This document shows positions 12,275-24,480 of a stretch of 64,000 bases of DNA, piece by piece. The translations under genes and the position numbers were made by a program. The stretch comes from Cryptomeria japonica (taxonomy: Eukaryota > Streptophyta > Pinopsida > Cupressales > Cupressaceae): assembly GCF_030272615.1 (NCBI RefSeq), contig NC_081415.1:603965644-604029643 (forward strand). The letters run 5' to 3'. Within the stretch, counting starts at the first letter, position 1, and every line of letters begins with the position of its first letter. Under the pieces are notes generated by a model that did no database searches, was not told the DNA's origin, and was given only the letters and a program-made list of their open reading frames with translations.

Positions 12275-13180
12275 ATGTCTTCTAACTATTTCAAGAAGGA
12301 CAGTCCTAAACTTGATGGAACTAAATATGGCATATGGAAGATCAGGATGGAGACACATTTGAATTGCATTGGAAAAGACATATGGGAAGTTAGAAAGAAT
12401 GGTTATGTTGCTCCTACTCAAGGTCAACCTAATCCACCAACCTTAGGTAAAGATGAGGAAAATGAATGCAAAACAAGAGAAGCACTTTTGAGTGCATTAT
12501 CAGATCAGCAAATCATGGGATTATCAGATAGGTCTATTGCTAAAACTATTTGGGACAAATTGGAAACATTGAATGAAGGAGATTCTGCAGTCAAAATTGC
12601 AAAACTTGAATGCTTCCGGGTCAAGTATGAAAATCTGAAAATGGAAGAAGATGAAAGGATTTCTTCTTTTATGGAAAGAGTAAATGAAATTGTTTTGGGT
12701 ATACATTGTTGTGGAGGAACCTTAAGTGAAGATGAAAATATTTCTAAAGTTTTAAGAGCTTTTCCACTGGCATATAGAATGAAAGTTACTGCTATAAATG
12801 AATTGAGAACAATGCCTAATACATCAATATCTAGAGACACTTTGGTTGGAAAACTTTCAGCTTTTGAACTTGAGGAATTTGGTCATGTTGCTACTATAAA
12901 GTCAGACTTAGCTTTTAAGGCATCAACATCAACATCATCTGCATCATCATCATCATCATCATTTGATAAATCTGATTGGCAAGCCTTTTATGCAAGAGAA
13001 CTTGAAGAAAGCGGGAAGGAGAATGAAAAAATGGAAGAACTTGAAGCACTATTTGCAAGAAAAATGCCTAAAGGTCCAATTGGAAGTAAGTATGAAGGTA
13101 AAGCACCCTTTAATCTTTTAACTGCAATAAAGCTGGTCATATGGCATCTAGGTGTCCTGATAGACATGCAAGATTGAAAG
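12275..13180 (+). pseudogene. gag: Copia G gag
   Basis: Open from the ATG at 12275, 43 bases after the primer site. Residues about 10-200 match the copia gag core (UBN2/Retrotran_gag family): the LDGTKYGIWKIRMETHL start, AKTIWDKLE in the middle, then the SFMERVNEI stretch and an LRAFP motif. A Ser-rich linker follows. At about 13105-13115 a frameshift moves the zinc knuckle (FNCNKAGHMASRC) into the next frame, and its first Cys codon is lost. Gag would form the particle that packages element RNA; this copy cannot make a full product. Confidence 0.85.
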
Positions 13181-13707
13181 AAGAAGTTAAAAGGACATAT
13201 AAGCCTAACCCTGAATATCAGAGATGCAAATTTAAGAAGAACAGGGATAAATTATGTTACTATGTTGATGAAGGAGTTACTGATGATTCTGACGAGGAAT
13301 CAGACAATGGATGGGCTTTTGTTGCTATAATAGAAGATCAACCAACACCTACTATTCAACTGATAAAGCAGGCCCTGGCAGCTAAAATTGAAGATAAGGA
13401 TGAATGGATCATTGATTCAGGATGTTCACATCATATGACTGGTGATAAAAGTAAATTCCTAACCTTTCAGGAATACAATGGAGGTCTAGTGAGATTTGGA
13501 GATGATAAAGCTTGTTTGATCAAAGGAAAAGGGAGTATATCTTTTGATGGTAAGCACAATACTGATAATTTTTACTATGTTGAAGGTTTGAAGCATAATC
13601 TTTTGAGTGTTGGTCAATCAGTTGAAAAAGGTTTTCAGTTACAATTCAAGAATGGTAAATGCAAAATCATGAACATAATTGGTTTGGAAATTGCAACCGG
13701 TAATTAG
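13141..13707 (+). pseudogene. Copia G zinc knuckle remnant and aspartic protease
   Basis: Starts inside the zinc knuckle (MASRCPD), then a charged linker, then the protease with active-site WIIDSGCSHHMTG and the downstream GLKHNLLSVGQ block typical of copia proteases. The protease would cut the gag-pol polyprotein. The frame ends at a TAG at 13705, but protein-like sequence continues into the integrase HHCC region. Confidence 0.85.
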
Positions 13708-14660
13708 ACTAGAGGTAATATTTTTCATTTGAACAACTATGAGAAAACATGCTTGATTTCACATATTGATGAAATTTGGTAATGGCATAAGAGACTTTGT
13801 CATGTAAATTTTGACTACATTGTGAAAATCAGTACAACTAAGGTAGTAAGAGATTTACCTAAGATTGTTAAACCTCACAATCCGATATGTAAGGAATGTC
13901 AATTTGGAAAGAATGTTAGAGTATACCAAATAAATCCAATTATGCTCTTGACTTAATTCATATTGATTTATGTGGTCCAACAAAAACTAGAAGCTTACAA
14001 GGAGATAGGTATTTTATGCTAATCATTGATGACTACTCTAGAATGTGTTGGGTTACTTTTCTCAGGGAAAAATCAGAAGCTTTTGGGAAATTCAAACTAT
14101 TCAAGGTAATGGTAGATAATGAATCCTATAAGAAAATCAAATGTTTGAGATCAGATCAAGGAGGTGAATTCACATCTAAGTAATTTAATACATTATGTGA
14201 ACTGAATGGGATCAGAAGATAGTTATCAACACCCCAGACACCCCAGCAGAATGGAGTTGTGGAAAGAAAGAACAACACTATTTTGGATGCAGCTAGAAGT
14301 ATGATATCAGAAGAAAACCTATCTCATGTATATTGGAGAGAAGTAGTAAATACAATAGTTTATACATTCAATAGAGTTCACATCAAAGGTGAAACCGGTA
14401 AGACCCCTCCTGAACTATGGTTTGGTATTACTCCTACTCTTACATATTTCAAAATATTTGGAAGTAAATGCTACATTAGAAGAGATGAGTATATTGGCAA
14501 ATTTAATTCTAGAAGTGATGAAGGAATATTTCTTGGCTATTCATCTAAGAGCAAGCATATAGATGTTTTAATAAGAGATTGCAGAAAATTGTTGAAAGTG
14601 CAAATGTGAAGATTGATGAATAGTTTAGAGGAAATTCAAGGTACATAGACTCTGAACCGG
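13708..14660 (+). pseudogene. Copia G integrase
   Basis: The zinc-binding part is seen at about 13770-13920 (WHKRLCHVNF ... CKECQFGK). The catalytic core follows after a frameshift near 13930, with the first Asp in IDLCGPT, the second in LRSDQGGEF and the Glu in NGVVERKN, giving the D,D-35-E triad of retroviral-type integrases. Stops lie at about 14180 and 14220. The C-terminal piece 14259-14609 includes the ELWFG and FGSKCY motifs. It would have inserted element cDNA into the genome. Confidence 0.85.
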
Positions 14661-14689
14661 CAATAGAGATAATATCAAATGAACCTACA

Positions 14690-15826
14690 ATGAGTACACT
14701 GGTACATAATGTTGATCCAGTTACACTGGCATCATTTGAAAATTCAATAGTGAAAACACCCTGGTATGTAAGATTGAAGCACTTTGAAGATCAGATAATT
14801 GGGAACAAGTATCAAGGTTTTATGACTAGAGGAAGACTGGCAAATGAAGAGGTATGCCTTATTTATCAAATTGAACCAGCATCAATTAATGAGGCATGTG
14901 AAGATAAACACTGGATTAAAGTTATGGAAGATGAATTGGAACAAATTGAAAAGAATAACACATGGACATTAGCTCCCCAACCTAAAGACAAAAAAGTAAT
15001 TGGAACTAAATGGGTATTCAGAAATAAACTTAATGAAGATGGTAAGGTAATCATAAATAAAGAAAGATTAGTGTGTAAGGGATATTCACAGAAAGAAGGA
15101 GTTGACTACAATGAAACCTTTGCACCGGTAGCTAGAATTGAGGCAATTAGATTATTCTTGGCTTTTGCAGAACACAAGAACTATAAAGTATATCAAATGG
15201 ATGTTAAATGTGCATTTCTGAATGGTTATCTTGAAGAAGAAGAAGTTTATATTGAACAACCTGATGAATTTTCATTAACATATGACAAAGATATGGTTTG
15301 CAAGTTAAGAAAAGCTTTGTATGGACTAAAGCATGCTCCTAGAGCTTGGTATGCTAGATTGGATAAATATCTTTTAAAGATTGGTTTCACAAAAGGTAAT
15401 GCTGACAACAATCTATATTACAAAGTGACTAATAATGGCATCTTGGTTATTGAAGTTTTTGTTGATGATATAATCTTTGGAGGAGAAGATGGATTATGTA
15501 AAGACTTTTCTATGAAGATGCAAGATGAATTTGAAATGTCTATGATTGGGGAGATAAAATTCTTCTTAGGATTGCAGATTTCATAGACTGATAAAGGTAT
15601 ATTCTTATGTCAATCTAAATACTTGAAGGAATTACTAAAGAAATTTGGCATGGAAAAATCTAAACTGGTAAGCACACCTATGACTACAACTGATAAACTA
15701 TCATTGAAGGATCAATCAACACTTGTTAATCTAACTAGGTACAAGTCTATGATAGGAGGTTTACTGTATTTGACACACACAAGACTTGATATTCTGAATG
15801 CAATATGTATCATTTCAAGATTTTAG
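14690..15826 (+). pseudogene. Copia G reverse transcriptase
   Basis: Open 14690-15586, then the same frame continues past a TAG to 15826. Copia RT motifs are clear: [12 protein letters not shown], the [15 protein letters not shown] block, [18 protein letters not shown]-like (with one extra Glu), [14 protein letters not shown] and the catalytic [10 protein letters not shown]. The end includes STPM and the IGGLLYLTHTRLDI segment. It copied element RNA into DNA; the active site is still legible but stops interrupt it. Confidence 0.9.
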
Positions 15827-16411
15827 AGTAATCCTGAAGAAAATCATGAATTAGCAGTGAAAAAGATTTTCCGGTATCTACAAGGCACTACAAATATTGG
15901 ATTATGGTATCCTAGAGATGAAAACTTTGATTTATGTGCATACACAAATGCAAATTGGGCAGGAGATGTAGATGACATAAAAAGTACCACCGATGGAGCA
16001 TTTTTTCTTGCTAGCAGATTAATTTCTTGGTTGAGCAAGAAACAAAGTTGCACATCTTTATCAACAGTGGAATAAGAATATGTTGCAATAGCAACTAATT
16101 GCACACATGTATTATGGATAAAGCAAATGTTGATGGATATAAAGGTAAAATGCAAGGAACCTATAACAATTTACTGTGATAATATGGTAGCAACTGATAT
16201 ATCTAAGAATCCAGTAGTTCACTCAAAGACTAAACATGTTTCTATCAAATTCAATTTTCTTAAAGAGAATGTTGAAGCAAAAGAAGTGAAGCTGGTTAAT
16301 GTGAATACTAAAGAGCATATTGTAGATATTTTTACTAAGCCTTTGCCTAAGGAGACTTTTGAATATCTCAAAGAGCAGCTTGGGGTTATACCCCCACCGT
16401 TAGAGACTTAG
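15827..16411 (+). pseudogene. Copia G RNase H
   Basis: Same frame as the RT. Recognisable blocks are KKIFRYLQGT, LCAYTNANWAGD, SRLISWLSKKQ, IYCDN and the terminal VVHSKTKHVSIKF and IFTKPLP motifs of copia elements. In the first block the usual acidic residue is Asn (TNANWAG), so a likely catalytic Asp is lost. A TAA at 16073 breaks the frame. It ends at 16411, where polypurine-like sequence begins downstream. Confidence 0.85.
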
Positions 16412-16489
16412 ATAGTTGATGTTTGTCATCAACCGACATAATTAATAGAGAAATATTTTATTCCAACTTTGATGAGGAGAGATACTTCT

Positions 16490-16500
16490 CAGGGGGAGTA
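16490..16500 (+). other. Polypurine tract candidate of G
   Basis: cagggggagta after the RNase H. A second purine run (aaggggaagaga) lies at 16581-16592. No LTR start matching 11178 follows either one. Confidence 0.4.
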
Positions 16501-16640
16501 GTTGGTATTTTGGAATTAGTTGGTATTTTGTATGAACTATTTTGAAACAGGTTTTTGTATTTCTTTGGCATTTGATGTCAAAGGGGAAGAGATTGTAATG
16601 GAAAAACACATTATCCTTTGATTTAAAATCTTTCTTTATT

Positions 16641-17348
16641 TAAAATGAGGACTTTCGCCATTCACTTTAATTCAAATTTCAAAACCTCTCTTAATATAAT
16701 ATTGTTTTATTCATTTAACCCTATTTAGGGTTTTCTATCTTTTCCAAACATATCCAACTTTACTCTTACCTTATTTTCCTAATTTCATAACCCTAACCCA
16801 AAATTAGGTTTGGGTCTTCTCTTATTTTACTTTTTTTCTTTCTTGTCTTTGTCATAGGGTTTTCGGCCATGCGATAGGGATGGCGAAGGTGAAATAATGG
16901 TGGCCAAAGGGGAAAGGAGATGATGGTGGTCTAGAGGAGTGGAGGGTGGCTTAGTCGTTCCATTGTGGAAACCCATAGTGGCGACCATGCCATGCACTGT
17001 GGTTACCCACAGTGGTGGCCATGCCTCTCACTGTGGGTACCCACAGTGGTGATGGGGGGTGGGGTTGAGCGCTTGGCTCCCCCATCCCCGTGCTTTCATA
17101 AACCATTTTTTTATTATTATTCTTTTTTTGTAAGGTTTCGATCTGCATTCATATATATATATATATATGTAGACATCTATATTTTAATGTAAATATGTAT
17201 TTTTCTAATAGATAATAACTAGTTTATTATGTTTAATAGATTCATATTTTATTAAATGAATCATATATATATTTTGTATAGAAACATAAGTTCATTATTT
17301 ATTTATTTAACTGTCTTTCTCATATTGATGTTTAATAACAACATTAGT
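16641..17348 (-). repeat. 5' LTR of F, second segment
   Basis: Resembles 20480-20960 of the solo LTR D: an ...accctatttagggttt stretch, a GC-richer patch with repeated cccacagtggtgg, then T-rich and (TA)n sequence. Two short ORFs here are not supported because they fall in the palindromic patch. Left boundary with G is approximate. Confidence 0.5.
17029..17048. repeat. Perfect 20-bp palindrome
   Basis: CACTGTGGGTACCCACAGTG. Related imperfect forms lie at about 16994-17014 and several times in 20670-20800 of solo LTR D. Confidence 0.9.
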
Positions 17349-17353
17349 ATATC
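17349..17353. repeat. Target-site duplication of H, left copy
   Basis: atatc, repeated at 18094-18098. Confidence 0.85.
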
Positions 17354-18093
17354 TGTTAGGATTACCAAAGATACTAAGAGGGGGGGGACAAATTAGTATC
17401 TAACTGGTAAATGGATTTTTTGAACCTATTAATTAAATTGCATTCCAAGATAGTGTACAGGTAAACAAGAATTAATGCAGTAAATAGGAACAATAAACAC
17501 AACATAGAAAGCACACCAGAAAACAATATTTTTGGCGAGGAAACCTGGTGTGGGAAAAACCTCGATGGAATTTGTGACCCACAATATTCACTCACTGGCC
17601 AATAAATGAATATTACTTACAGTATGTGGTGCCTGGACATGAAGGAAGGCTCACTACCTAGAGATCACTACTCAATTACAAAAGGAAGTCTCACTGACTT
17701 ACAAAAGTGGATTATAGAAATCCAAAGTAATTTACTGCTACAAAAAGCATAAACCTTACAACAACCATAAACCTTACTTCAATATTCACTCATCATATTT
17801 ATCTATATCCTATTCCATGCTACATACAAAATGATCTTCAAGATCTCATACTTATATATGAGTCTTATTACAATATGCCATGTCAGCTTACAAAAAGATA
17901 TTACAATTAAATACATTATGCAATAAACAAAATCCTATCGGCTGGGGTGTCGGTAATCATCTTTGTCACTGCCGGTAAACTATCTACCGGTGTAGAGTCT
18001 ATCGGTGTTGGTGCTGTAGGATTGCAAGGTTGCCATCAATGACAATACCTTCAATCACCTACAATTTCTCATTGGAGTGTGCATTTGCCAGCA
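17354..18093 (-). repeat. Solo LTR H
   Basis: 740 bp, plus-strand ends TGTTAGG and GCCAGCA, flanked by a perfect atatc duplication with no internal region. It is a relative of the A and B LTRs: it shares the G run followed by an aaattagtatc-like block, the aaaccty...gaatttgtgacccacaata stretch and the gagtgtgcatttgccagca terminus. It arose by recombination between the two LTRs of a once complete element. Confidence 0.85.
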
Positions 18094-18098
18094 ATATC
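18094..18098. repeat. Target-site duplication of H, right copy
   Basis: atatc, identical to 17349-17353. Confidence 0.85.
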
Positions 18099-18784
18099 AA
18101 CTATATACATATATATAAACACATTGTCATTAAATAAGAAGAACATTAGGATCTCAAATATCAGCAGGTTTTAGATTTCCATAAGCAGGGTTAAATGATA
18201 TTTATGTACTTATCTCAAGATTTGTATCACAATGAGTGATTTATAAAATGAAGTTATCTTCTATGGTTTCTTTCTTAAACAAAGACAACAAGTAGAATGT
18301 AATGACTAGGAATGTAAATATACTCCCATTTCTTTTTCTTTTTCCTTTTTTCTTAAAAATTGTTATAACTTAGATGTGGAAATCTAACTTTCTTTAAATT
18401 TCTAGGGATGAAATAAACTAATATTTTAATGCAGATCAGAAAATCACCAAGTCTTCAAATGAATTATAAAATTCAAAAAATAGTTATTTTCCTTCCCATA
18501 CTAGCTAGAAATAATTATGAAGTAGTAGAGTTCTTATAATTAATTTTTTTTAATGTTGATACTAATATTAGAAAACTAAAATCTTATTATAGAAATATAT
18601 TGAATCTAAACTCTTTTCCTTTTCCTTGTTCTTTTGCAAGAATAAATCTACAACTAATTTCATATTAACAATTAATCCAACATCCATAACATAACTTCAC
18701 AATAAAAAATAGAAAATGGAACTTGAATGCTTCTCTTTCTTTTGATAAAGGGAATCTTTGAGTATTTTATTTCTTTCCTTCTAT
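18099..18784. other. AT-rich stretch without genes
   Basis: No ORF or repeat unit recognised. By position it may be further F LTR sequence, but I could not match it to D. Confidence 0.4.
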
Positions 18785-19257
18785 TGGGACTCATAAAATT
18801 TGAGTCAATTTGAGAGGCCCATTTTAAAATTCTGCTCTGCATTTTCAAATGACCACCTCTTGATTAATCAACCCGAATCGCCTAGTTTTGGGGCATGAAA
18901 AATGAAGCCAACATCTTCCCCTCACGTGCCTATGAAAAGTGAAGGCATTTGAATTTTTCAATCAAATGCAATGGTGAGTAGAGAGTCTGCATCCCCCCCC
19001 CCCAACATGGCATGTTAGAAGCCCTCAGAAGTTTTTAAACAAATGCATTTGGCATTTATAAAACTTATTTCTCCTTTTCCATGGTATGGCATGGCTATTA
19101 AAACCTTCAGGAAAATTCATTTAGCAAGTGTATCACCAAATGCCTTGCATGGTAGATGGAAGATAAAAGAAACTTCAAAACAAATGCAATCGTCCTATGC
19201 AAGGCATTTTTTACTTGGGCGCCAAATTGGGTTTACAAAAGAAACAAACTATCAAGG
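18785..19257 (+). repeat. E-family LTR copy E1, left segment
   Basis: Closely matches 59809-60275, from TGGGACTCATAAAATTT to aaacaaact-tcaag. Interrupted exactly at the caagg duplication by D, resuming at 24060. Confidence 0.8.
19253..19257. repeat. Target-site duplication of D, left copy
   Basis: caagg, repeated at 24060-24064. Confidence 0.85.
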
Positions 19258-20339
19258 TGTCATGCCCAAACTTTAGGGCAAAACACAACCATAGATTTTT
19301 TTTTTAAAAACACTAAAATTATAAACAATCCATTGTTTAATTAGTCGAGATGTCTTAACAAGATGTTCCAAATGAATTATAAATTGATATTAAATACTAA
19401 CATAATACTTACATTAATTCCTATTATCAAGTGGAATGATTAAAATTAATAGGGGTAATACTAAATTCACTCAAAAGTCCCTATAATTACCGTTGTGTCT
19501 ATTAGCACTTAATTAGATCCATCTCCACTAAATAGTCATTAATAAATTTACTTGGTTCGACATCAATAATTAATAATTATCAAGTTCCCCTCATCCTGTT
19601 AATACACCTTTTCTTAATAATTTAATTTAGTTTGGAACACTAAAAGAATTAATTTTATTGTCTCATCAAATTGAGTCAATAGATTGATTTAATCAACCTC
19701 TCTAAATATAATTGACGAAGATATAATTAATCTCCAATAGAAAACCATTAATCGCTTTTAGGAACTAATTAAATTAGTTACTAGCACTTAGTTTATGAAA
19801 GTCTATATTTTATTTTAACATAATTAAAATGTAGTTTATACTATATTGACTAAAGGGATGTATAACCCCATAATGAAAATTGTTCTATAAGGTTTAATCT
19901 CTAAAACCTACATTTAGTTGGTCTCAAACTTATTCCCTATAGTCAAATAACTACCGACGGAATAAATTTCCTAAATGATTAACTCCAATAATAATATAAT
20001 TTTTAAACCATTTTTTTTGTTGTTAAATATACCCATATGTTTATTTTGAAACATATGTTAAATATAAACACTTAATAAAATATGTATCCTAACATTATAG
20101 ACAAATCATACAATCATGTTTTAAACTATGAATTTTACAATTACATTATAGAAGATTTTATACATTCATGTATTTAACCTATATATCTCCTTTTTATTCA
20201 AACACATATATAGAACATTATTTATTTTCTAAATGTAAATGTTTCAACATCCTATCTAAAAATATATTAAGTAGATACTAAAACCATTCTCTTTATTCTA
20301 TAACCACTAAATGAAATCTTAAATCTAAGATCTACCCTA

Positions 20340-20343
<4 letters not shown>

Positions 20344-20418
<75 letters not shown>
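20344..20418. repeat. Compound microsatellite (CT)n(TA)n
   Basis: About 19 CT units followed directly by about 19 TA units. Confidence 0.95.
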
Positions 20419-20421
<3 letters not shown>

Positions 20422-20619
20422 ACCTATATAAATAAATAAATATGTTTCCATTTTTAAAATCCTCCATGTAAAATCCTAACAAAATATTATATATATCCTT
20501 TAAATTGTTCTACATTTAAAAAAATCTCATACTTCTTCCTCCTTACCCTAACCCTACCCAGGGGTAGGGTTTTTATTTCTTTTTATTCTTTTTTTTTTTT
20601 GTATTACGTAGGGCTAAAG

Positions 20620-20880
20620 CACGCAGGGGCGGAGACCATGGTGGCAGGGGTTTTAGGGGGAGCGGCGCCGCTCACTGTGGGTTACCACAGTGGTGGCCCT
20701 CGGGCTCTTCACTATGGACGGCCACAGTAGCAACGCCCACTATGGTCACCCACAGTGGTGGCCCTTGGGCTGTCCATTGTGGATGCCCACAGTGGTGCCG
20801 GCCAAGGACACCACTGTGTTGTGCACAGGGTTCGGCCCCCGCCGTCCACTGTGCATTGCACAGTGGTTCGGCCCGAGCCC
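20620..20880. repeat. GC-rich patch with repeated cccacagtgg units
   Basis: Repeats of cactgtggg / cccacagtgg in both orientations, spaced about 30-50 bases. The related patch in the F 5' LTR lies at 16960-17060. Confidence 0.7.
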
Positions 20881-20939
20881 AACCCCTTTCCTTTTTTTTT
20901 TTAATAAATTTTTGCTTTGTAATATTATTTTTTTTTATA

Positions 20940-21071
20940 TAATTTAATTTTATATATATATATATATTTATTTATATATATATAAAAATATAATTTAAAA
21001 TTAAATACAAATAAATATATATTATATATATATATATTCATTTATATACATGTAGTTAAATGTAAATATAA

Positions 21072-21126
<55 letters not shown>

Positions 21127-21130
21127 TATT
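20940..21130. repeat. AT-rich microsatellite cluster
   Basis: Several (TA)n runs and tatatttattta interspersions, the longest at 21079-21110. Confidence 0.85.
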
Positions 21131-24059
21131 TATATGCATATATTTTGAATGTTCATAGGATTTAGGGCTAAACTTTCATTTAAGCCAATATAAATTATTT
21201 TTCCTTTCAAAAACATAGAACAGATTATTATTAATTCTCAGATTTAAATCAAGGTGTTATTATTTTTTTGAAGTTAAATACCATAAATCAGAGGCAGACT
21301 AAATAATTTAGATTTATATTCTGCAATAATGATTGACAGGAATCCAATGAAATTATACAGCAACTATAGAATATGATATTATTTAAGTCAAATAGGCGAT
21401 TCATCTCTAGATTTTATTTTCTGCAAAAAGGTAAATAATAGAGTTTAATAATTTTAACAACTATATAAATATGTGATTATTTAAACTAGATAGACCATTT
21501 AATTTCTAGACGTAAATTTCTGCAAATAAATATGTGATTTTAATTTCTGCAACTTTATTTATCTAGAATCCTTTAAATTTAACCATGCAATTAGGAATTA
21601 ACTGAAACATTTGTATTCAAAGTAACTTGCATGCAATCATTAAATTAATTCTTTATTTTCCTAATGTATTTCATAAGCATAAAGGGATGAAATAAATTTC
21701 TTTCTTTTCAAAAATAATATATACCCAACAAATATCAATTTCAAAACTTTAGGAACTAAATCCAGAATTATTCACTTCATTGCTGCAGTATCTAAAATAT
21801 TACATTTCTTTAAATTACATTTAAAAGACACTATCATCATTTTACAAATAGGTCTCTCATTATTAATAAATGAGGACTTTAACAAAATCATAAATATATT
21901 TCCAAATAGTTTTCTACAACAAATAACTCCATCAAATTTCCATTTGTCCTAAATCGCTCCTTCCAACAACCTGCAAATAATCAGAGGATATGACCATGGA
22001 GTGCTCACCTCTGAGCCTAGGCTAACTAGTAGCCATCCCCGAGCTTGGAGAACCAAGCCCTAGACAGGTAACACACACGCAAACACAATAAGCAAGGGAA
22101 AAACAACCACAATCACATTCCCAACCAAGGCTACATTGTACCACACATTGTGATGTCTTTTCAAGGGTGGTAGTGGACCAAGTACCCTGAGGAGATTGCA
22201 AGTATGGTAAAACATATAGCCACCTCATGGAAAACCAATTACATCAAGTGTAACAACCCCACATTCCTTATGCCCCCTAGGGCATTCATGCCTTATTTCC
22301 CTCCTTATGACGCCCAATGCATAAACAAGCCATGCAACAAGGGTCACATAAAATCCCTTGTGATCACTCTCATAATGAGAGCCTCTCACTCGAGGGCTTT
22401 CACTTCTACGACCCACAAGCCCATCCTCTCTCCCAAGAGCAAGAGGTCTTGTTTACTCCCAAAACACATACATTGCATAAGCACAAAACACTAAGTAAAT
22501 TTCCAAGAAATACATGCATGAAAACCAATCTTTCTCATAGGCATTTTTCTTTAAAAATAACATACAATAAGAAAAACATTACAAGAAAGTAGAACCAACC
22601 TTAAACTTCCCAAAGGTATGCTAGTTTTGTTAAGGATGAGCAGCCCAATTCCACCAGACTTCTCTTTCTACCCTTAGCCAGAATTCTAAATCCCAAATCT
22701 ATCTTTTCTTTTCCAAATTCTCTTGTCTCCAAAAATGGAGAGTGGGTGATTACCCTCAAAATCTCTCTTTCTTTCTTAAGAAGACAATAGTGTGAGTTCT
22801 CTCAAGTTTCTAAAACTAAAAAGGAAAGTAAGGTAAAAAGGAAAAGGGAACTCTCATTCGAAAAGGAAGGTTCACAAGTTAGTTCAAGTCTTCAAATTTC
22901 AATTTTCGCACAACTTAGAAAAGTCACTTTTTAGGGTGTCTAAAAGGTCACATGGGAGTAGAAACTTGCTTAAAATTATCCCTAACCCTTAGGTATACCT
23001 TATGGGCTTTAGGAAACCCTATTAAACTACCCCTAGGTGTCCATTTAACCCTTTTTTAACCCCTTTGAAGTTTATTTTCGGGTCAAACCTATGTTGACCA
23101 TCCCAAAGATTCTTTACCCAAGGCATTTATGGAAACTCTTTACATTAATTGAAAAAGCTATAGTTAAACAATTTCCTCCAAGAGACAAATTTAAAAACTC
23201 AAACATAAATCAACACATGTGTCAAGTGACACAAAGAAAATACTTTTACAAAATTGCACATGAAATCTTGTCTCTTGTTGGATTTAAATAAATCAAATAA
23301 ATAACATTTAACACACATGCATCATCTACTATTATGAATAAAACATGACACAAATGGGGTGTTGTCTCTCCAAATAGACAAACCCTGGTTTTACGAACAT
23401 ACATAGGTCTAGGTTTGGTTCTCCGTAATATTTCCATGGTCACATGGGTAATCTTTTCCTGTGCCGCTCAAATACACATTAGTAATTTCCAATAACCTTG
23501 TATAATATTAAACACATGAATTAGAATACACATCAAACATGTCGCATACAATTTACATTTGAAAAATTCACTATATCTCATACCCAAATAAATCCATATA
23601 AGCAATTATCATAATTCTCATAATTTTGGTGCCCACATAAAACATACATCCTAATTCTATCATCATAATAAAGTCCTGCAAATCCAATAATGACATACAT
23701 CATCTCCAATTTATCCTATTCTAGAATCATATAGAGTTCTATATCATAAAGCATATAAATGAAGCATCAACATCCATCAATGTTATCCAATCATGGAATC
23801 ATGTAAGTTGTACATCCAGACATAGCTGACATACGTTAAATCAAGATTATCCAGTCAATGGATCTTTTAGGATTTCAAATTCATAACACATAAAAATGTA
23901 CACCACAAGGTGCAATAACTCTATAACTTGGTTCAATTACTCTTCTCACCAATCTATCTATCTAACACAGTCCATTCTATTGAATTATAAAGCATTTATT
24001 AATAGGGTCAAACATGGTCAACTAAGTTAATCAAAGCTAGGTTTGGGGAAGGCCTTACA

Positions 24060-24480
24060 CAAGGGAAAGCCTTTATCTCACATTGGTTTTGGGGAGGGAA
24101 TATTTTGTATTTAAATACAAATCCCCACACATATCAAGTGTCAAAATCATGAAGGATTTTTGCAAGAGTCATCTCGTGGCCCAGTGGACCCTGGGCATGC
24201 GCGCATCTTGAGGCAACCCAAATTTTGTTACAGGTTGGAGAGAAGAGGCTAATGATTGAGCAGATCTGATGGTCAGGCAAAGAGATCCAACGGTTGTCAC
24301 CAAGTCGCGATGGGAAACTACTCATCGTTTAACCCTTGCAACTTGGCAACACAGTGGGCCCAGGTCAAGTGGTGGGTCTGGCAATGGTCCAATGGCTCGT
24401 CGAGGTGGTGGGTCCAAGTCACAAGACAGGTGGATCTGTGAGTGGGCCAAAAGCTGACACATGGCACAAGATGGATGAAG
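24060..24480 (+). repeat. E-family LTR copy E1, right segment
   Basis: Begins with the second caagg and matches 60276-60694 (aaagcctttat, ggggagggaatattttgtatt, gcagatctgatggtc and so on). After about 24480 the similarity stops. Confidence 0.8.

Larger units (their letters stand above)
11178..16640 (+). mobile_element. Element G: Ty1/copia retrotransposon, degenerate
   Basis: Plus-strand copia element with 5' LTR (11178-12217), initiator-Met primer site (12220-12231) and the copia order gag, protease, integrase, RT, RNase H. Coding parts fall in frames 2, 1, 0, then 2 again, with several stops, so it is dead. No 3' LTR matching the 5' LTR follows: after the polypurine region the sequence becomes F LTR again near 16640 (boundary approximate). 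The bases before the 5' LTR are ggata; no matching duplication was found on the right, consistent with a deletion of that end. Confidence 0.85.
19258..24059 (-). repeat. Element D: very long solo LTR of family F (4802 bp)
   Basis: Starts TGTCATGCCC and ends CCTTACA, flanked by a perfect caagg duplication inside an E-family repeat. Its left end matches the F 5' LTR start at 10896 (which sits next to a primer site) and its right end matches the F 3' LTR at 1-932 (which sits next to a polypurine tract). Both true LTR ends are therefore present with no primer site or polypurine tract between them. It contains a (CT)n(TA)n tract, several AT tracts and a GC-richer palindromic patch at 20620-20880. 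ORFs here are short and overlap on both strands; none is supported. I cannot exclude further decayed insertions inside it. Confidence 0.75.

Noticed and set aside
12505-12840. Minus-strand ORFs opposite copia gag
   Set aside because: They are shadows of the gag frame.
20530-20560. Telomere-like ccctaacccta
   Set aside because: Only a few bases, not an array, and the same phrase appears in LTR F.
22204-22592. Overlapping short ORFs on both strands
   Set aside because: They lie inside solo LTR D with no protein family resemblance.
22249-24059. A shorter solo LTR starting TGTAACAACCCC
   Set aside because: The preceding bases give only a 4-bp repeat, whereas the start at 19258 gives an exact 5-bp duplication and matches the F 5' LTR start.
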